49,639 nt of DNA from an uncultured Lachnospiraceae bacterium (GCA_910577045.1 CAJTLB010000022.1:1-49639), one strand, 5' to 3'. Shown: positions 8,780 through 17,992, counted from the first letter of the stretch. Notes: generated from the sequence alone by a model not told the origin. Program-made: numbers and translations.

Positions 8780-9213
8780 ATGACAACAAACATTGCTATT
8801 GTATATGTAATGTTTATTGTATTAATTGCAAGATATATTTCTGGCTATTTATGGGGGATTTTTGCAAGTATTATAGCTGTAATTGCCATTAATTTCTTTT
8901 TTTCTGAACCAATTATGGAATTAAATTTTGTAAAAGATGGATATCCAATTACTTTTGCAGGGATTTTGGAAAAGGGATTCCTCCTGAAAAAATGAAAAAT
9001 CTATTTGATGGTGCTTGTTTATGCAAAGATAGCCGTAGTGATGCCAGAAGGGGGATGGGTATTGGCTTGTCTATATGTAAAACAATTATATTGGCACATG
9101 GAGGAGATATTGTAGGAAGAAATTATACAGATGGAGCAGAGGTTTCTTTCTGGCTTCCATTAGAAGGAGAAGAAAATGAATCAGAAAACATTAGTTCTGG
9201 TTATAGAAGATGA
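8780..9213 (+). pseudogene. kdpD: kdpD-type sensor kinase remnant, internal deletion and frameshift
   Basis: Two frames together give the two ends of a KdpD-like histidine kinase. Frame one (8780-8995) encodes membrane helices of the DUF4118 domain: NIAIVYVMFIVLIARYISGYLWG, then AINFFFSEP and GYPITFAG. Near 8960 it jumps to the other frame, which reads DFGKGIPPEKMKNLFDG (ATP-binding G1 region) and RRGMGIGLSICKTIILAHGG (G2 box), ending at 9213. The dimerisation/phosphoacceptor domain and most of the catalytic domain are missing, and the first membrane helix is also absent: upstream of 8780 the same frame has a TAG, followed by QGLFSDNRV before the ATG. The remnant cannot be a working kinase. 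It overlaps the start of kdpE by 38 bases, as intact kdpDE pairs often overlap. Confidence 0.85.
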
Positions 9214-9865
9214 ACCAAGTATAGCAAATTTTATTTCTTCCGTATTAAATAACCATGGTTATAAAATAATGAGCTGCCGTACAGGAAAGGAAGGGCTTAC
9301 TATGGCGGCGTCCCATTGCCCAGGGGTAATTTTGCTGGATTTGGGTCTGCCGGATATGGAAGGGAATGAAGTAATCCGTATATTAAGAGAACGGAGTAAT
9401 ATACCTGTTATTGTTATTTCTGCGAGGACACAAGAAACAGATAAAATAGCAGCTTTAGATTATGGTGCAGATGATTATATTACAAAACCTTTTGGGACGG
9501 GGGAATTAATGGCAAGGATACGTACAGCACTGCGCCATACTATACATGCAGGAAATGCAAAAAGTTTCCAGAGTGGAGATTTTCGGATAGATTTTGAACG
9601 GCATCAGGTACTGGTAGGAGAAAAAAATATCCATTTAACACAAATTGAATATAAGATTGTGGCGTTACTTGCTAAAAATGCAGGCAAAGTTATGACTTAT
9701 GATAGGATTATTAAAGAAATATGGGGCCCTTATGCAGATAATAATAATCGGATTTTACGGGTAAATATGGTGAATATTAGGAGAAAAATAGAAATAAACC
9801 CAACAGAACCAAAGTATATTTTTACAGAAATAGGTATTGGATACCGTATGAGTGACGAAGATTAA
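9176..9865 (+). CDS. kdpE: OmpR/KdpE-family response regulator
   Basis: The protein has 229 aa. It has a receiver domain with acidic pocket EDE (11-13), phospho-acceptor D55 in VILLDLGLPD, and K104 in YITKPF, then a winged-helix DNA-binding domain (ITQIEYKIVALLAKNAGKV ... VNMVNIRRKIE ... GIGYRM). The sequence is intact and closest to KdpE, as expected beside a kdpD remnant. GGAGAAG lies about 5 bases before the ATG. Because its cognate kinase is destroyed, it must be orphaned, cross-phosphorylated, or on the way to loss. No kdpFABC genes are in the window. Confidence 0.88.
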   Translation: MNQKTLVLVIEDEPSIANFISSVLNNHGYKIMSCRTGKEGLTMAASHCPGVILLDLGLPDMEGNEVIRILRERSNIPVIVISARTQETDKIAALDYGADDYITKPFGTGELMARIRTALRHTIHAGNAKSFQSGDFRIDFERHQVLVGEKNIHLTQIEYKIVALLAKNAGKVMTYDRIIKEIWGPYADNNNRILRVNMVNIRRKIEINPTEPKYIFTEIGIGYRMSDED

Positions 9866-9911
9866 AAGTTATGATAAATTTTTGAAAATAGTATACGCGG
9901 ATTCTTTTTTA

Positions 9912-9920
9912 TGCTATAAT
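9912..9920 (+). promoter_or_regulatory. extended -10 promoter of the chemotaxis receptor
   Basis: TGCTATAAT is a perfect extended -10 element. No good -35 box is found at the right distance. The predicted start lies about 50 bases before the receptor ATG. Confidence 0.5.
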
Positions 9921-9977
9921 GATGTTATAGAATTTTTATTTGTATACCAAGTCAGATAAGAAAGGAAGGACTAAGAT

Positions 9978-12209
9978 ATGTTCGGAAAGGGAAGTGAACT
10001 AAAAAAAGGAAAAGACAGTAAACCCACAAGTCTGAGGAACACATCTGAAAATACAAAGAAAAAAGTAAAGAACATAGAAAAGGAAGTTGCTCAAAAGCTA
10101 GAACAGACGATAGATAAGGAAAAACTAGCGAGTATTCGGAAGGATGTAAAGAAAAAACAGGTAGTATTTGGGATTAAAATGAAACTATATGGCGGATTTG
10201 CACTTCCTATTTTGTGTGTGATTTTGGTTGGCGTAGTTTCTTATCAAAAGGCGGCACAAGGGATGAGTGAAAATTATGAGAGTGCAACAATGCGATCTAT
10301 GAATATGGCAGTACAGTACTTGGACTTTGGTTTTCAATCTTTGGAATCAGAAGCATTGCAATTATATGTAGATAAAAATCTTTCTAAATATGTGTTAGGC
10401 TTAAACAGCCAGTCAGAGATATTAAGTTTAATTAGTACAACAAAGACAAGCCTAACAGCAAAACAGGTTGCAAATAGTTTTATCCAGTCTATGCATTTAA
10501 TTACTACTTCTAATGTAAAGAATATATCAACATCATCTACAATAGATAAAGGGGTATTTGAAGAATGGCTGGCAAGTGAAGAAGGAGTGCTAGTTTCAGA
10601 AAACAATGGTGGTATGTGGATTGGGAAACATGATACATTGGATAAACTTTTGGAATTAAAAAGTGATAATTATGCTTGTGCTTATATGAGAGTATATTCC
10701 AATATGGCAGCCTGTGCAATTATAGATTTAAGTAAGGCATCTATAGAAGAAATTTTACATGATTTGGATTTAGGGGAAGGCACCATTTCAGGTTTTGTTA
10801 CAGCAGATGGTTATGAAGTAGTTATAGATACTATGGAAGAAGGAATAGATGGGTTTACTTTTACTGGGCAGGAATTTTATCAAGAAGCATTATCAGAGCT
10901 TGCTCCTGTAGTTTCGGAGGAGACAAATATTATAGATTATTCCAAAAAGGTTTCTTTTAATGGAAAAGAATATCTTTTTATGGCAAGTAAAAGTAGCGTA
11001 AATGGTTCTGTTATATGTGGGCTGGTACCAGAAGCATTAATTAATAGTAATGCTACAGATATTCGGACAGTAACCTTTCTGATTGTAATATTAGCAGGCG
11101 GTGCAGCGGCTATCCTTGGTGTATATGTAGCTGGTACAATAGGAAAAGCAATAAAAGTAATTAGCGGGAAGTTACATAAAGTTGCAGAAGGCGATTTAAC
11201 AGTTATTATGGATATTAAGCAAAGAGATGAGTTTGCTATATTAGCTGGCAATGTAGGTGAAATGGTAGATAATACCCGAGGCTTAATTGTCAATGTAAAA
11301 GAGACTTCAAAAAAGGTAGAAGGTTCTACACATAATATGGTGGAAGCTACTGATGCAATGGAAAGATGTGGGGAAAGTATTTCTACAGCAGTAAGTGAAA
11401 TAGAGCAAGGAATTTCCCAGCAGGCAGAAGATGCACAAAGCTGTTTAGAGCAAATGGATGAATTGTCTAAAAAAATAGAAGTGGTTAGTAAAGATGTAGA
11501 TGATATTATGCAAATAGCAGACAATACTAGGACGATGATTAAAGACGGCATTGGCACAATGGATGAATTGTCGAAGCGTTCTTCTTCTACATCAGAGATT
11601 ACACAGAAGGTAGTAGAGAGTATTCGTATTTTAGAAGAAAAATCAGCGTCTATTGTAAAATTTATTGATGTGATTAATGAGATTTCAGAAGAAACAAGCT
11701 TGCTTTCCCTAAACGCTTCTATTGAAGCAGCAAGGGCAGGCGATGCAGGCAGAGGGTTTGCAGTAGTAGCGGAAGAAATCCGTAAATTAGCAGATGGTTC
11801 TATGGGTGCAGCCAATGAAATCCAAAAAGTAGTAAAAGAAATTATTGAACAGACAAAGGGAACTGTAAATACAGCAAAAGAAGCAGAAGGAATTGTAAGC
11901 GGGCAGGCCAGCATAGTTAATAAAACAATAGAGGCTTTTGGCAATATGAACTCTGGAGTAGAAAAATTGGTAACAGGATTAAAAGGAGTAGGCGATAGTG
12001 TATCTAGCATGGAAGAAGAAAGAAGAGATACGCTCCATGCAATTGAAAGTATTTCAGCCGCTTCAGAAGAAACAGCCGCTTCTGCATTAGTTGTGACAAA
12101 TTCTGTACAAAGCCAGTTGTCGGTAGTAAATGATTTAAAAGATGCTTCTAGGGAATTAGAACAACGTTCGATGGAACTAGAAAAAGCGATTAATGTATTT
12201 AAAATATAG
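9978..12209 (+). CDS. methyl-accepting chemotaxis protein
   Basis: The protein has 743 aa. An unusually long, charged, Lys-rich cytoplasmic N-terminus (1-65) precedes the first membrane helix (about 70-90). An extracellular sensor of about 270 residues follows, then a second helix (about 365-387), a HAMP linker, and a long coiled-coil signalling domain. The hairpin tip, near residues 570-605, reads ETSLLSLNASIEAARAGDAG and GFAVVAEEIRKLA, the hallmark of this family and the CheA/CheW contact site. Gln/Glu-rich methylation helices flank it. The C-terminus lacks a CheR-binding pentapeptide. The ligand is unknown. It is monocistronic: its own -10 box is upstream and a terminator follows. Confidence 0.95.
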   Translation: MFGKGSELKKGKDSKPTSLRNTSENTKKKVKNIEKEVAQKLEQTIDKEKLASIRKDVKKKQVVFGIKMKLYGGFALPILCVILVGVVSYQKAAQGMSENYESATMRSMNMAVQYLDFGFQSLESEALQLYVDKNLSKYVLGLNSQSEILSLISTTKTSLTAKQVANSFIQSMHLITTSNVKNISTSSTIDKGVFEEWLASEEGVLVSENNGGMWIGKHDTLDKLLELKSDNYACAYMRVYSNMAACAIIDLSKASIEEILHDLDLGEGTISGFVTADGYEVVIDTMEEGIDGFTFTGQEFYQEALSELAPVVSEETNIIDYSKKVSFNGKEYLFMASKSSVNGSVICGLVPEALINSNATDIRTVTFLIVILAGGAAAILGVYVAGTIGKAIKVISGKLHKVAEGDLTVIMDIKQRDEFAILAGNVGEMVDNTRGLIVNVKETSKKVEGSTHNMVEATDAMERCGESISTAVSEIEQGISQQAEDAQSCLEQMDELSKKIEVVSKDVDDIMQIADNTRTMIKDGIGTMDELSKRSSSTSEITQKVVESIRILEEKSASIVKFIDVINEISEETSLLSLNASIEAARAGDAGRGFAVVAEEIRKLADGSMGAANEIQKVVKEIIEQTKGTVNTAKEAEGIVSGQASIVNKTIEAFGNMNSGVEKLVTGLKGVGDSVSSMEEERRDTLHAIESISAASEETAASALVVTNSVQSQLSVVNDLKDASRELEQRSMELEKAINVFKI

Positions 12210-12233
12210 CGAGTATTTAGATAAAATAGTAAG

Positions 12234-12270
12234 AAAACTGCTCCAATTATTATATAAGCGGAGCAGTTTT
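12234..12270. terminator. bidirectional terminator between mcp and tmcAL
   Basis: AAAACTGCTCC (12234-12244) and GGAGCAGTTTT (12260-12270) form an 11-bp perfect stem with A-rich and T-rich flanks, so it can end transcription from both convergent genes. Confidence 0.85.
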
Positions 12271-12292
12271 TATTTTACTTTGGAAGGGCGTT

Positions 12293-13564
12293 TTAGAAAA
12301 TACGGAGTTTTTCTGTAAATTCATTCGCCAATGGAACCTGGAATTTTTCTTCTTGTATTTTTTTATATATGTTGGCAGCAAGAATATCTTGCCTTAACAT
12401 TTTTTTACCATAATCGTCTAAATATTTGTTGGCATTAGCCATTTTGGAAATAAGCGGAATAGATGTGTTTTTCTTTATATAGGAAAGAAGTGGGCTGGCA
12501 TTTTTTTGGAAACCTAATATTCTAGCATAAGGAATAAAATCATGGGCAGAATAAATTTGATAATCTTTGGCACGGATATTAAGTAAAATATGCAAAAGTC
12601 CACGATAAATACGAGTCAAGGTATATTGGCGGGTTTTAATAGAAAGGGCATATGCTTCATAGGAAGTGTAATATGGAAGCTCATTATAGATACGTTGCCC
12701 AATTTCTTTTGAGACATCTTGATATAGGTGCAGGGCAATATTTTGCTCCTTTTCCATTAAAAGCCGATAATAAAGGCAAATGGAAAAATCATTAGGATAG
12801 ATAGGGAAACGTTTGTTATATTCTTTTTCTAATATAGCAAAGACTTCATTGGGCACAGTGGAAGAAAGTTTTTCTAATGTTCCTTCTTTATATAGAGTGC
12901 GTATAGCCGAAGCAGAAGCGAACTGGACATCAATAGAAGTATCATGGTATCCAGCACTTTCCCGTGCTACGGTAATAGGGGAAATTGGGCTTTTTCTTCG
13001 CTGTAAAGATTTTAGATATTCTAATGCAAGAATATTGTTTGGCTGGTTAAGGATTGCTTGTATTTCAGGATATGTCATTTCTTCAAAGGAAGATAAGGCA
13101 CCAGGGATTTGTTTGCAACTGGCAATAGCACGTTCCCTGGCAGCAGGATAAGGGTGCCCTTCCTTTAATTCTTTTTGGATTGCTTCTTTAAAAAGAGGGG
13201 ATTCTTCTTTTAGATGCCCAGCAAGATAAGATAATTTTTCTAATTCTCCACATTCACTTCCAAAACAAAGGGTATTAACGGCCCCTAATTTATCTAATAA
13301 AGATACGGCTCCCATAGCAAAGGTTTCTGCACTGGCAGTTGCATAGGCAACAGGCAGTTCTAAAACAAGATCAGCTCCTTGGGAAAGTGCCATTTCACAG
13401 CGTAAATATTTATCTAATAAGGCAGGTAATCCTCTTTGTACAAAGTTCCCGCTTATAATGGCAATAATATAGTCTGCATTTGAAAGTTCTTTGGTACGTA
13501 AAATATGGTAAGCATGTCCATGGTGGAATGGATTGTATTCTGCTATAATTCCTGCAATTTTCAT
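12293..13564 (-). CDS. tmcAL: tRNA(Met) cytidine acetate ligase
   Basis: The protein has 423 aa. It begins MKIAGIIAEYNPFHHGHAYHI, with the nucleotidyltransferase HxGH-like motif (HHGH), followed by SGNFVQRGLPALLDKYLR and GADLVLELPVAYA, all characteristic of TmcAL (B. subtilis YlbM). In B. subtilis this enzyme activates acetate with ATP and forms N4-acetylcytidine at the wobble position of elongator tRNA(Met). Its head-to-head placement with pta-ackA, the acetate-forming pathway, is conserved in Clostridia. CCTCC at about 13570 (complement of GGAGG) is its ribosome binding site. Confidence 0.92.
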   Translation of the reverse strand: MKIAGIIAEYNPFHHGHAYHILRTKELSNADYIIAIISGNFVQRGLPALLDKYLRCEMALSQGADLVLELPVAYATASAETFAMGAVSLLDKLGAVNTLCFGSECGELEKLSYLAGHLKEESPLFKEAIQKELKEGHPYPAARERAIASCKQIPGALSSFEEMTYPEIQAILNQPNNILALEYLKSLQRRKSPISPITVARESAGYHDTSIDVQFASASAIRTLYKEGTLEKLSSTVPNEVFAILEKEYNKRFPIYPNDFSICLYYRLLMEKEQNIALHLYQDVSKEIGQRIYNELPYYTSYEAYALSIKTRQYTLTRIYRGLLHILLNIRAKDYQIYSAHDFIPYARILGFQKNASPLLSYIKKNTSIPLISKMANANKYLDDYGKKMLRQDILAANIYKKIQEEKFQVPLANEFTEKLRIF

Positions 13565-13657
13565 AAAAACCCTCCTCAGTTTTATATGGAATTAGTGTAC
13601 CATACTATAATAGGTGCGTAAAGTACAAGTATTTTTTTTAGAAATTTTATTTTTCCC

Positions 13658-13686
13658 TTGTATACAGAAAATTTTAGCGTTATAAT
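13658..13686 (+). promoter_or_regulatory. sigma-A promoter of pta-ackA
   Basis: TTGTAT (13658-13663) and TATAAT (13681-13686) are 17 bases apart. The leader (about 13693-13771) contains a small hairpin, TGTCCC (13706-13711) / GGGACA (13722-13727). Confidence 0.8.
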
Positions 13687-13771
13687 TATAATAAATGTAT
13701 GCCAGTGTCCCGGATATTTTAGGGACAGACATACGAAAGAGAATAACGGATTAGAAAGGAGTCATAGAATC

Positions 13772-14767
13772 ATGGGATTTATTGACACAATTAAAGCAAG
13801 GGCGAAAGCTGACAAAAAAACAATTATTTTACCAGAGTCGATGGATAGAAGGACATTTGAGGCTGCTGCTGTAATCTTAAAAGAAGATATAGCAAACCTA
13901 ATTATTATTGGAACGCCAGAACAGGTAGCAGAAAATAGCAAGGACCTTGATATTTCTGGGGCAACCATTATTGATCCAAATACATATGAAAAGACTCAGG
14001 AATATATTGATTTATTTGTAGAGCTTCGGAAGGCAAAGGGCCTGACCCCTGAGAAGGCAAAAGAATTGATGTTTAAGGATTATGCGTACTATGGCTGTTT
14101 AATGATTAAAAATGGGGATGCAGATGGCATGGTATCTGGTGCTTGCCATTCTACAGCAGATACATTGCGCCCATGTTTGCAGATTATTAAAACAAAACCA
14201 GGCACAAAATTAGTATCTGCCTTCTTTTTAATGGTAGTACCAAATTGTGAATATGGTGCAAATGGTACATTTGTGTTTGCAGATTCTGGCTTAAACCAAA
14301 ATCCTTCTCCAGAAGAACTTGCTGCCATTGCAAAATCTTCTGCAGAAACATTTGAGTTATTGGTTGGGGAAGAACCAGTTGTGGCTATGTTATCCCATTC
14401 TACTATGGGCAGTGCAAAACATGCAGATGTAGATAAGGTAGTAGAAGCAACAAAAATAGCAAAGGAAGAATATAAAGACTTAAAGGTAGATGGGGAGTTA
14501 CAGTTAGATGCAGCGATTGTCCCAAGTGTAGGCGCATCTAAGGCACCAAACAGTGAAGTAGCTGGCAAGGCGAATGTTTTAGTGTTCCCAGATTTGGATG
14601 CAGGGAATATTGGATATAAATTAGTACAAAGGCTTGCAAAGGCAGAGGCATATGGCCCAGTAACACAAGGGATTGCAAAACCTGTAAATGATTTATCTAG
14701 AGGATGTAGCGCAGAGGATATTGTAGGGGTAGTAGCTATTACAGCAGTACAGGCACAAGCAAAATAA
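13772..14767 (+). CDS. pta: phosphate acetyltransferase
   Basis: The protein has 331 aa, the normal length for a single-domain (class I) Pta. It converts acetyl-CoA and phosphate into acetyl phosphate. Recognisable patterns include IILPESMDRRTFEAA, DGMVSGACHSTADTLRP, FFLMVVPN, ANVLVFPDLDAGNIGYKLVQRLA and GPVTQGIAKPVNDLSRGC. ATG 13772 is the start: AAAGGAG at 13755-13761 precedes it. The longer in-frame TTG at 13658 falls on the -35 box and is rejected. It is followed after 25 bases by ackA, with which it makes acetate and ATP. Confidence 0.97.
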   Translation: MGFIDTIKARAKADKKTIILPESMDRRTFEAAAVILKEDIANLIIIGTPEQVAENSKDLDISGATIIDPNTYEKTQEYIDLFVELRKAKGLTPEKAKELMFKDYAYYGCLMIKNGDADGMVSGACHSTADTLRPCLQIIKTKPGTKLVSAFFLMVVPNCEYGANGTFVFADSGLNQNPSPEELAAIAKSSAETFELLVGEEPVVAMLSHSTMGSAKHADVDKVVEATKIAKEEYKDLKVDGELQLDAAIVPSVGASKAPNSEVAGKANVLVFPDLDAGNIGYKLVQRLAKAEAYGPVTQGIAKPVNDLSRGCSAEDIVGVVAITAVQAQAK

Positions 14768-14792
14768 AAATTAGTAAAAGGAGAAGAGTATA

Positions 14793-15986
14793 ATGAATAT
14801 ATTAGTAATTAACTGTGGGAGTTCTTCCCTAAAATTCCAATTAATTAATTCTGATACAGAGGATGTTTTGGCAAAAGGGCTTTGTGAGCGTATTGGCATT
14901 GATGGCAGGTTAGTATACCAGCCAGCAGGAGGCGAAAAAGAAACGACAGAGGCTTCTATGCCAAGCCATAAGCAGGCAATCCAGATGGTATTAGATGCAC
15001 TGATGAATGAGAAAACAGGCGTTATTAAGAGCCTGTCTGAAGTAGGCGCAGTGGGCCATAGGGTGGTACATGGGGGAGAGAAATTTGCCTCCTCTGTTGT
15101 ATTGACAGAAGAAGTATTAAAGGCAGTAGAAGAATGTAATGATTTGGCGCCACTCCATAACCCAGCAAACTTAATTGGAATTGCTGCATGTAAGGAATTA
15201 ATGCCAGAGACCCCAATGGTTGGTGTATTTGACACAGCATTCCACCAGACGATGCCAAAAGAGGCATATTTATATGGGCTTCCATATGAATACTATGAGA
15301 AGTATAAGGTAAGAAGGTATGGCTTCCATGGGACAAGCCACAGTTATGTATCAAAACGTGTAGCAGAATTCCTTGGGAAATCCTATGAGGATATGAAGAC
15401 GATTGTTTGCCATTTAGGAAACGGCTCTAGCCTTTCTGCTGTTATGAATGGGAAGTGTGTGGATACTTCTATGGGCCTTACCCCATTGGAGGGCCTTGTA
15501 ATGGGAACCCGTTCTGGTGATATTGATCCAGCTATTATGGAATATATTGCAAAAAAAGAGAATTTAGATATTACAGGGGTAATGAATGTATTAAATAAAA
15601 AATCTGGCGTATTTGGTATTTCGAAAGGGCTTTCTAGTGATTTCCGTGATTTGGAAAACGCAGAAAAAGAAGGAAATGAATACGCAAAGACAGCCCGTAA
15701 TGTTTTTGTATACCGTGTAGCAAAATATATTGGTGCTTATGTTGCAGTTATGAATGGTGTAGATACAATTGTGTTTACAGCAGGAGTAGGTGAAAATGAT
15801 GGTTTAGTACGCAGCGATATATGTAAACATTTAGAATTCCTCGGCATCCAGATTGATGCAGAGGCAAATGGGCAAAGAGGAAAAGAAATTGTGATTTCTA
15901 CGCCAGATTCTAAAGTAACCGTATTGGTAATTCCTACAAACGAGGAGCTTGCGATTGCAAGGGAAACATTGGCATTAGTAAAGTAA
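14793..15986 (+). CDS. ackA: acetate kinase
   Basis: The protein has 397 aa and begins MNILVINCGSSSLKFQLI, the family signature. It also shows GHRVVHGGEKF, VFDTAFHQTMP, RRYGFHGTSHSYVS, HLGNGSSLSAV, MGLTPLEGLVMGTRSGDIDP and FTAGVGEND. It turns acetyl phosphate and ADP into acetate and ATP, the second step after Pta. GGAGAAG precedes the ATG. There is no obvious terminator before the next promoter at 16004. Confidence 0.98.
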   Translation: MNILVINCGSSSLKFQLINSDTEDVLAKGLCERIGIDGRLVYQPAGGEKETTEASMPSHKQAIQMVLDALMNEKTGVIKSLSEVGAVGHRVVHGGEKFASSVVLTEEVLKAVEECNDLAPLHNPANLIGIAACKELMPETPMVGVFDTAFHQTMPKEAYLYGLPYEYYEKYKVRRYGFHGTSHSYVSKRVAEFLGKSYEDMKTIVCHLGNGSSLSAVMNGKCVDTSMGLTPLEGLVMGTRSGDIDPAIMEYIAKKENLDITGVMNVLNKKSGVFGISKGLSSDFRDLENAEKEGNEYAKTARNVFVYRVAKYIGAYVAVMNGVDTIVFTAGVGENDGLVRSDICKHLEFLGIQIDAEANGQRGKEIVISTPDSKVTVLVIPTNEELAIARETLALVK

Positions 15987-16003
15987 AATAATTGAGAAGA
16001 GTC

Positions 16004-16032
16004 TTGACAAATCTATATCTTGTATGTATAAT
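16004..16032 (+). promoter_or_regulatory. consensus sigma-A promoter of yceD-rpmF
   Basis: Perfect TTGACA (16004-16009) and perfect TATAAT (16027-16032) with a 17-base spacer, one of the strongest promoters in the window. Confidence 0.92.
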
Positions 16033-16069
16033 GATACAAGTGTGCGAAATGTAGCTATTGGAGAACATG

Positions 16070-16591
16070 ATGCAGATTAATTTATCAGAGATACTATCAA
16101 AAGAAGGAAAATACATACAGACAGTTATGTATGAGCCAGAGACTTTCCATATAGCAGCAAGGGAATATCCGATTCTAGAAAAGAAGCCTGTGTATTTTGA
16201 GTTTATTCATCTTGGAGAGAAGAAGATTTTTATGAAAGCAGTCATTGATCTTGCTTTACAAATGCCCTGTGACCGCTGCTTGGAGGATGTGCGAAAGGAT
16301 TTCCATATTGAAACAGAAAATGAATTTAATATGGCAGAAACAGAAACACAGCGGATAGAAGCTCTTGACGAAATGAATTTTATCAGTGGATACAGTTTAG
16401 ATGTAGATAGTTTTGTCTATGGTGAGATTTTATTAAACTTACCTATGAAGGTTCTGTGCAGGGAAGACTGCAAAGGAATTTGTAATAGATGTGGTACAAA
16501 TCTCAATAATGGAACCTGTAATTGTGATACAGGCCCATTAGATCCACGAATGGCAAAAATACTTGATGTATTTCAGAATTCAGGCAAATAG
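16070..16591 (+). CDS. yceD: YceD / DUF177 family protein
   Basis: The protein has 173 aa. It belongs to the YceD (DUF177) family, nearly always encoded beside rpmF and linked to 23S rRNA or large-subunit biogenesis. The conserved LQMPCDRCLED and C-terminal CREDCKGICNRCG ... CNC clusters form a probable zinc site, and DPRMAKLL-like DPRMAKIL is seen near the end. Starts at TTG 16058, ATG 16067 and ATG 16070 are in frame; GGAG at 16060-16063 is spaced best for 16070. rpmF follows after 36 bases. Confidence 0.9.
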   Translation: MQINLSEILSKEGKYIQTVMYEPETFHIAAREYPILEKKPVYFEFIHLGEKKIFMKAVIDLALQMPCDRCLEDVRKDFHIETENEFNMAETETQRIEALDEMNFISGYSLDVDSFVYGEILLNLPMKVLCREDCKGICNRCGTNLNNGTCNCDTGPLDPRMAKILDVFQNSGK

Positions 16592-16627
16592 GAAAAGCTG
16601 TTTGTATAACAAGGAGGTGTGTAAACC

Positions 16628-16807
16628 ATGTCTATCTGTCCAAAGAATAAATCTTCTAAAGCAAGAAGAGACAGCCGTAGGGCAAATTGGAAAATGACTG
16701 CTCCAAATTTAGTAAAGTGCAGTAAGTGCGGCGAATTAATGATGCCTCACAGAGTATGCAAGTCCTGTGGTTCTTATAATAAGAGAGAAATTATTACGGT
16801 AGAATAG
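16628..16807 (+). CDS. rpmF: 50S ribosomal protein L32
   Basis: The protein has 59 aa: MSICPKNKSSKARRDSRRAN, then CSKCGELMMPHRVCKSCGSY. This is a normal zinc-binding L32 with four cysteines in two CxxC pairs. A very strong AAGGAGGTG lies at 16611-16619. It is co-transcribed with yceD and ends in an intrinsic terminator. Confidence 0.97.
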   Translation: MSICPKNKSSKARRDSRRANWKMTAPNLVKCSKCGELMMPHRVCKSCGSYNKREIITVE

Positions 16808-16822
16808 GGAATAACACAAAAA

Positions 16823-16853
16823 AACATCCTAAGATAATGTAGGGTGTTTTTTT
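16823..16853 (+). terminator. intrinsic terminator after rpmF
   Basis: AACATCCT (16823-16830) pairs with AGGGTGTT (16841-16848), with one G-U pair, and is followed by a run of seven T. Confidence 0.85.
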
Positions 16854-16887
16854 ATGTCCTAAAGCAAATATTGTACGTCTTTTTTGC

Positions 16888-16916
16888 TTGACATGAGAAT
16901 AGTGATTTAGTATAGT
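16888..16916 (+). promoter_or_regulatory. sigma-A promoter of plsX-acpP
   Basis: TTGACA (16888-16893) and TATAGT (16911-16916) with a 17-base spacer. No FapR-type operator is obvious around it. Confidence 0.88.
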
Positions 16917-16972
16917 ATGAGTAGGTACGAAAAGAAGAATGTTGTATGCTTACAGCAGGATATGGAGGAAAC

Positions 16973-17977
16973 ATGAAGGTAAGAGTGGCAGTAGATGCCA
17001 TGGGTGGTGATAATGCTCCGGTTGAAATTGTTAAAGGGGCTGTTGATGCAGTTTTAGCCAGAAAGGACATAGAAGTTATCCTGGTGGGAATAGAGGACAG
17101 GGTAAAAAAAGAACTTTCCAATTATACGTATCCACAGGAACAAATCCGTGTAGTACATGCAAGCGAGATAATTGCAACAGAGGAACCGCCTGTAATGGCA
17201 ATTCGCAAAAAGAAAGATTCTTCTATTGTGGTAGCAATGAACTTGGTAAAACATGGGGAGGCAGATGCGTTTGTGTCAGCAGGAAGTTCAGGGGCTATTT
17301 TAGTAGGGGGACAGCTTCTTGTTGGGAGGATTAAAGGGATAGAAAGGCCACCATTAGCCCCAGTAATTCCAACGGAGAAAGGTGTTTCACTTTTAATTGA
17401 CTGTGGGGCAAACGTAGATGCAAGGCCATCCCATTTAGTACAGTTTGCAAAAATGGGTTCTATTTATATGGAAAATGTGGTTGGCATTAAGAACCCAAAA
17501 GTAGCCATAGTAAATATTGGTGCAGAGGAAGAGAAGGGAAATGCGTTGGTAAAAGAAACGTTTCCGCTTTTGAAAAATTGCCCTGATATTAATTTTATCG
17601 GCAGCATTGAAGCAAGGGAAATTCCAAGTGGATATGCAGATGTCATTGTCTGTGAAGCATTTGTGGGAAATGTAATTTTAAAACTGTATGAAGGTGTTGG
17701 ATCAACTTTTAAGCGTATGATTAAACAAGGGTTGATGAGCACGGCAATTTCTAAAGTGGGGGCATTATTAGTCCAATCAGCAATAAAGAAAACATTAAAA
17801 GCGTTTGATGCAAGCGAGTATGGAGGAGCGCCACTTTTAGGTTTAAATGGCTTAGTAGTAAAGACGCATGGAAGTTCAAAGGCAAAAGAAATAAAAAATT
17901 CTATTATTCAATGTGTTGCCTTTAAGGAACAACAGATAAATGAAAAAATTAAACAGAATATTATAATAGAAGAGTAA
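16973..17977 (+). CDS. plsX: phosphate acyltransferase PlsX
   Basis: The protein has 334 aa. MKVRVAVDAMGGDNAPVEIVKG is the PlsX signature, and AFVSAGSSGAILVGG, GVSLLIDCGANVDARP and VCEAFVGNVILKLYEG are further family patterns. It makes acyl phosphate from acyl-ACP for membrane phospholipid synthesis. ATG 16973 follows GGAGG (16964-16968) with proper spacing, and the in-frame ATG at 16946 is rejected. acpP follows after 15 bases, as usual in Firmicutes. Confidence 0.96.
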   Translation: MKVRVAVDAMGGDNAPVEIVKGAVDAVLARKDIEVILVGIEDRVKKELSNYTYPQEQIRVVHASEIIATEEPPVMAIRKKKDSSIVVAMNLVKHGEADAFVSAGSSGAILVGGQLLVGRIKGIERPPLAPVIPTEKGVSLLIDCGANVDARPSHLVQFAKMGSIYMENVVGIKNPKVAIVNIGAEEEKGNALVKETFPLLKNCPDINFIGSIEAREIPSGYADVIVCEAFVGNVILKLYEGVGSTFKRMIKQGLMSTAISKVGALLVQSAIKKTLKAFDASEYGGAPLLGLNGLVVKTHGSSKAKEIKNSIIQCVAFKEQQINEKIKQNIIIEE

Positions 17978-17992
17978 GAAAGGGAGAGGGAT

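Noticed and set aside
10937..12010. Long minus-strand open frame of 357 codons inside the chemoreceptor gene.
   Set aside because: It is the antisense of a highly conserved coding region, with a Ser/Thr/Ile-rich composition, and has no ribosome binding site; similar antisense frames in pta and ftsY were rejected for the same reason.
13658..13771. N-terminal extension of Pta starting at TTG 13658.
   Set aside because: The TTG is the -35 box of the promoter and the true ATG 13772 has a good ribosome binding site.
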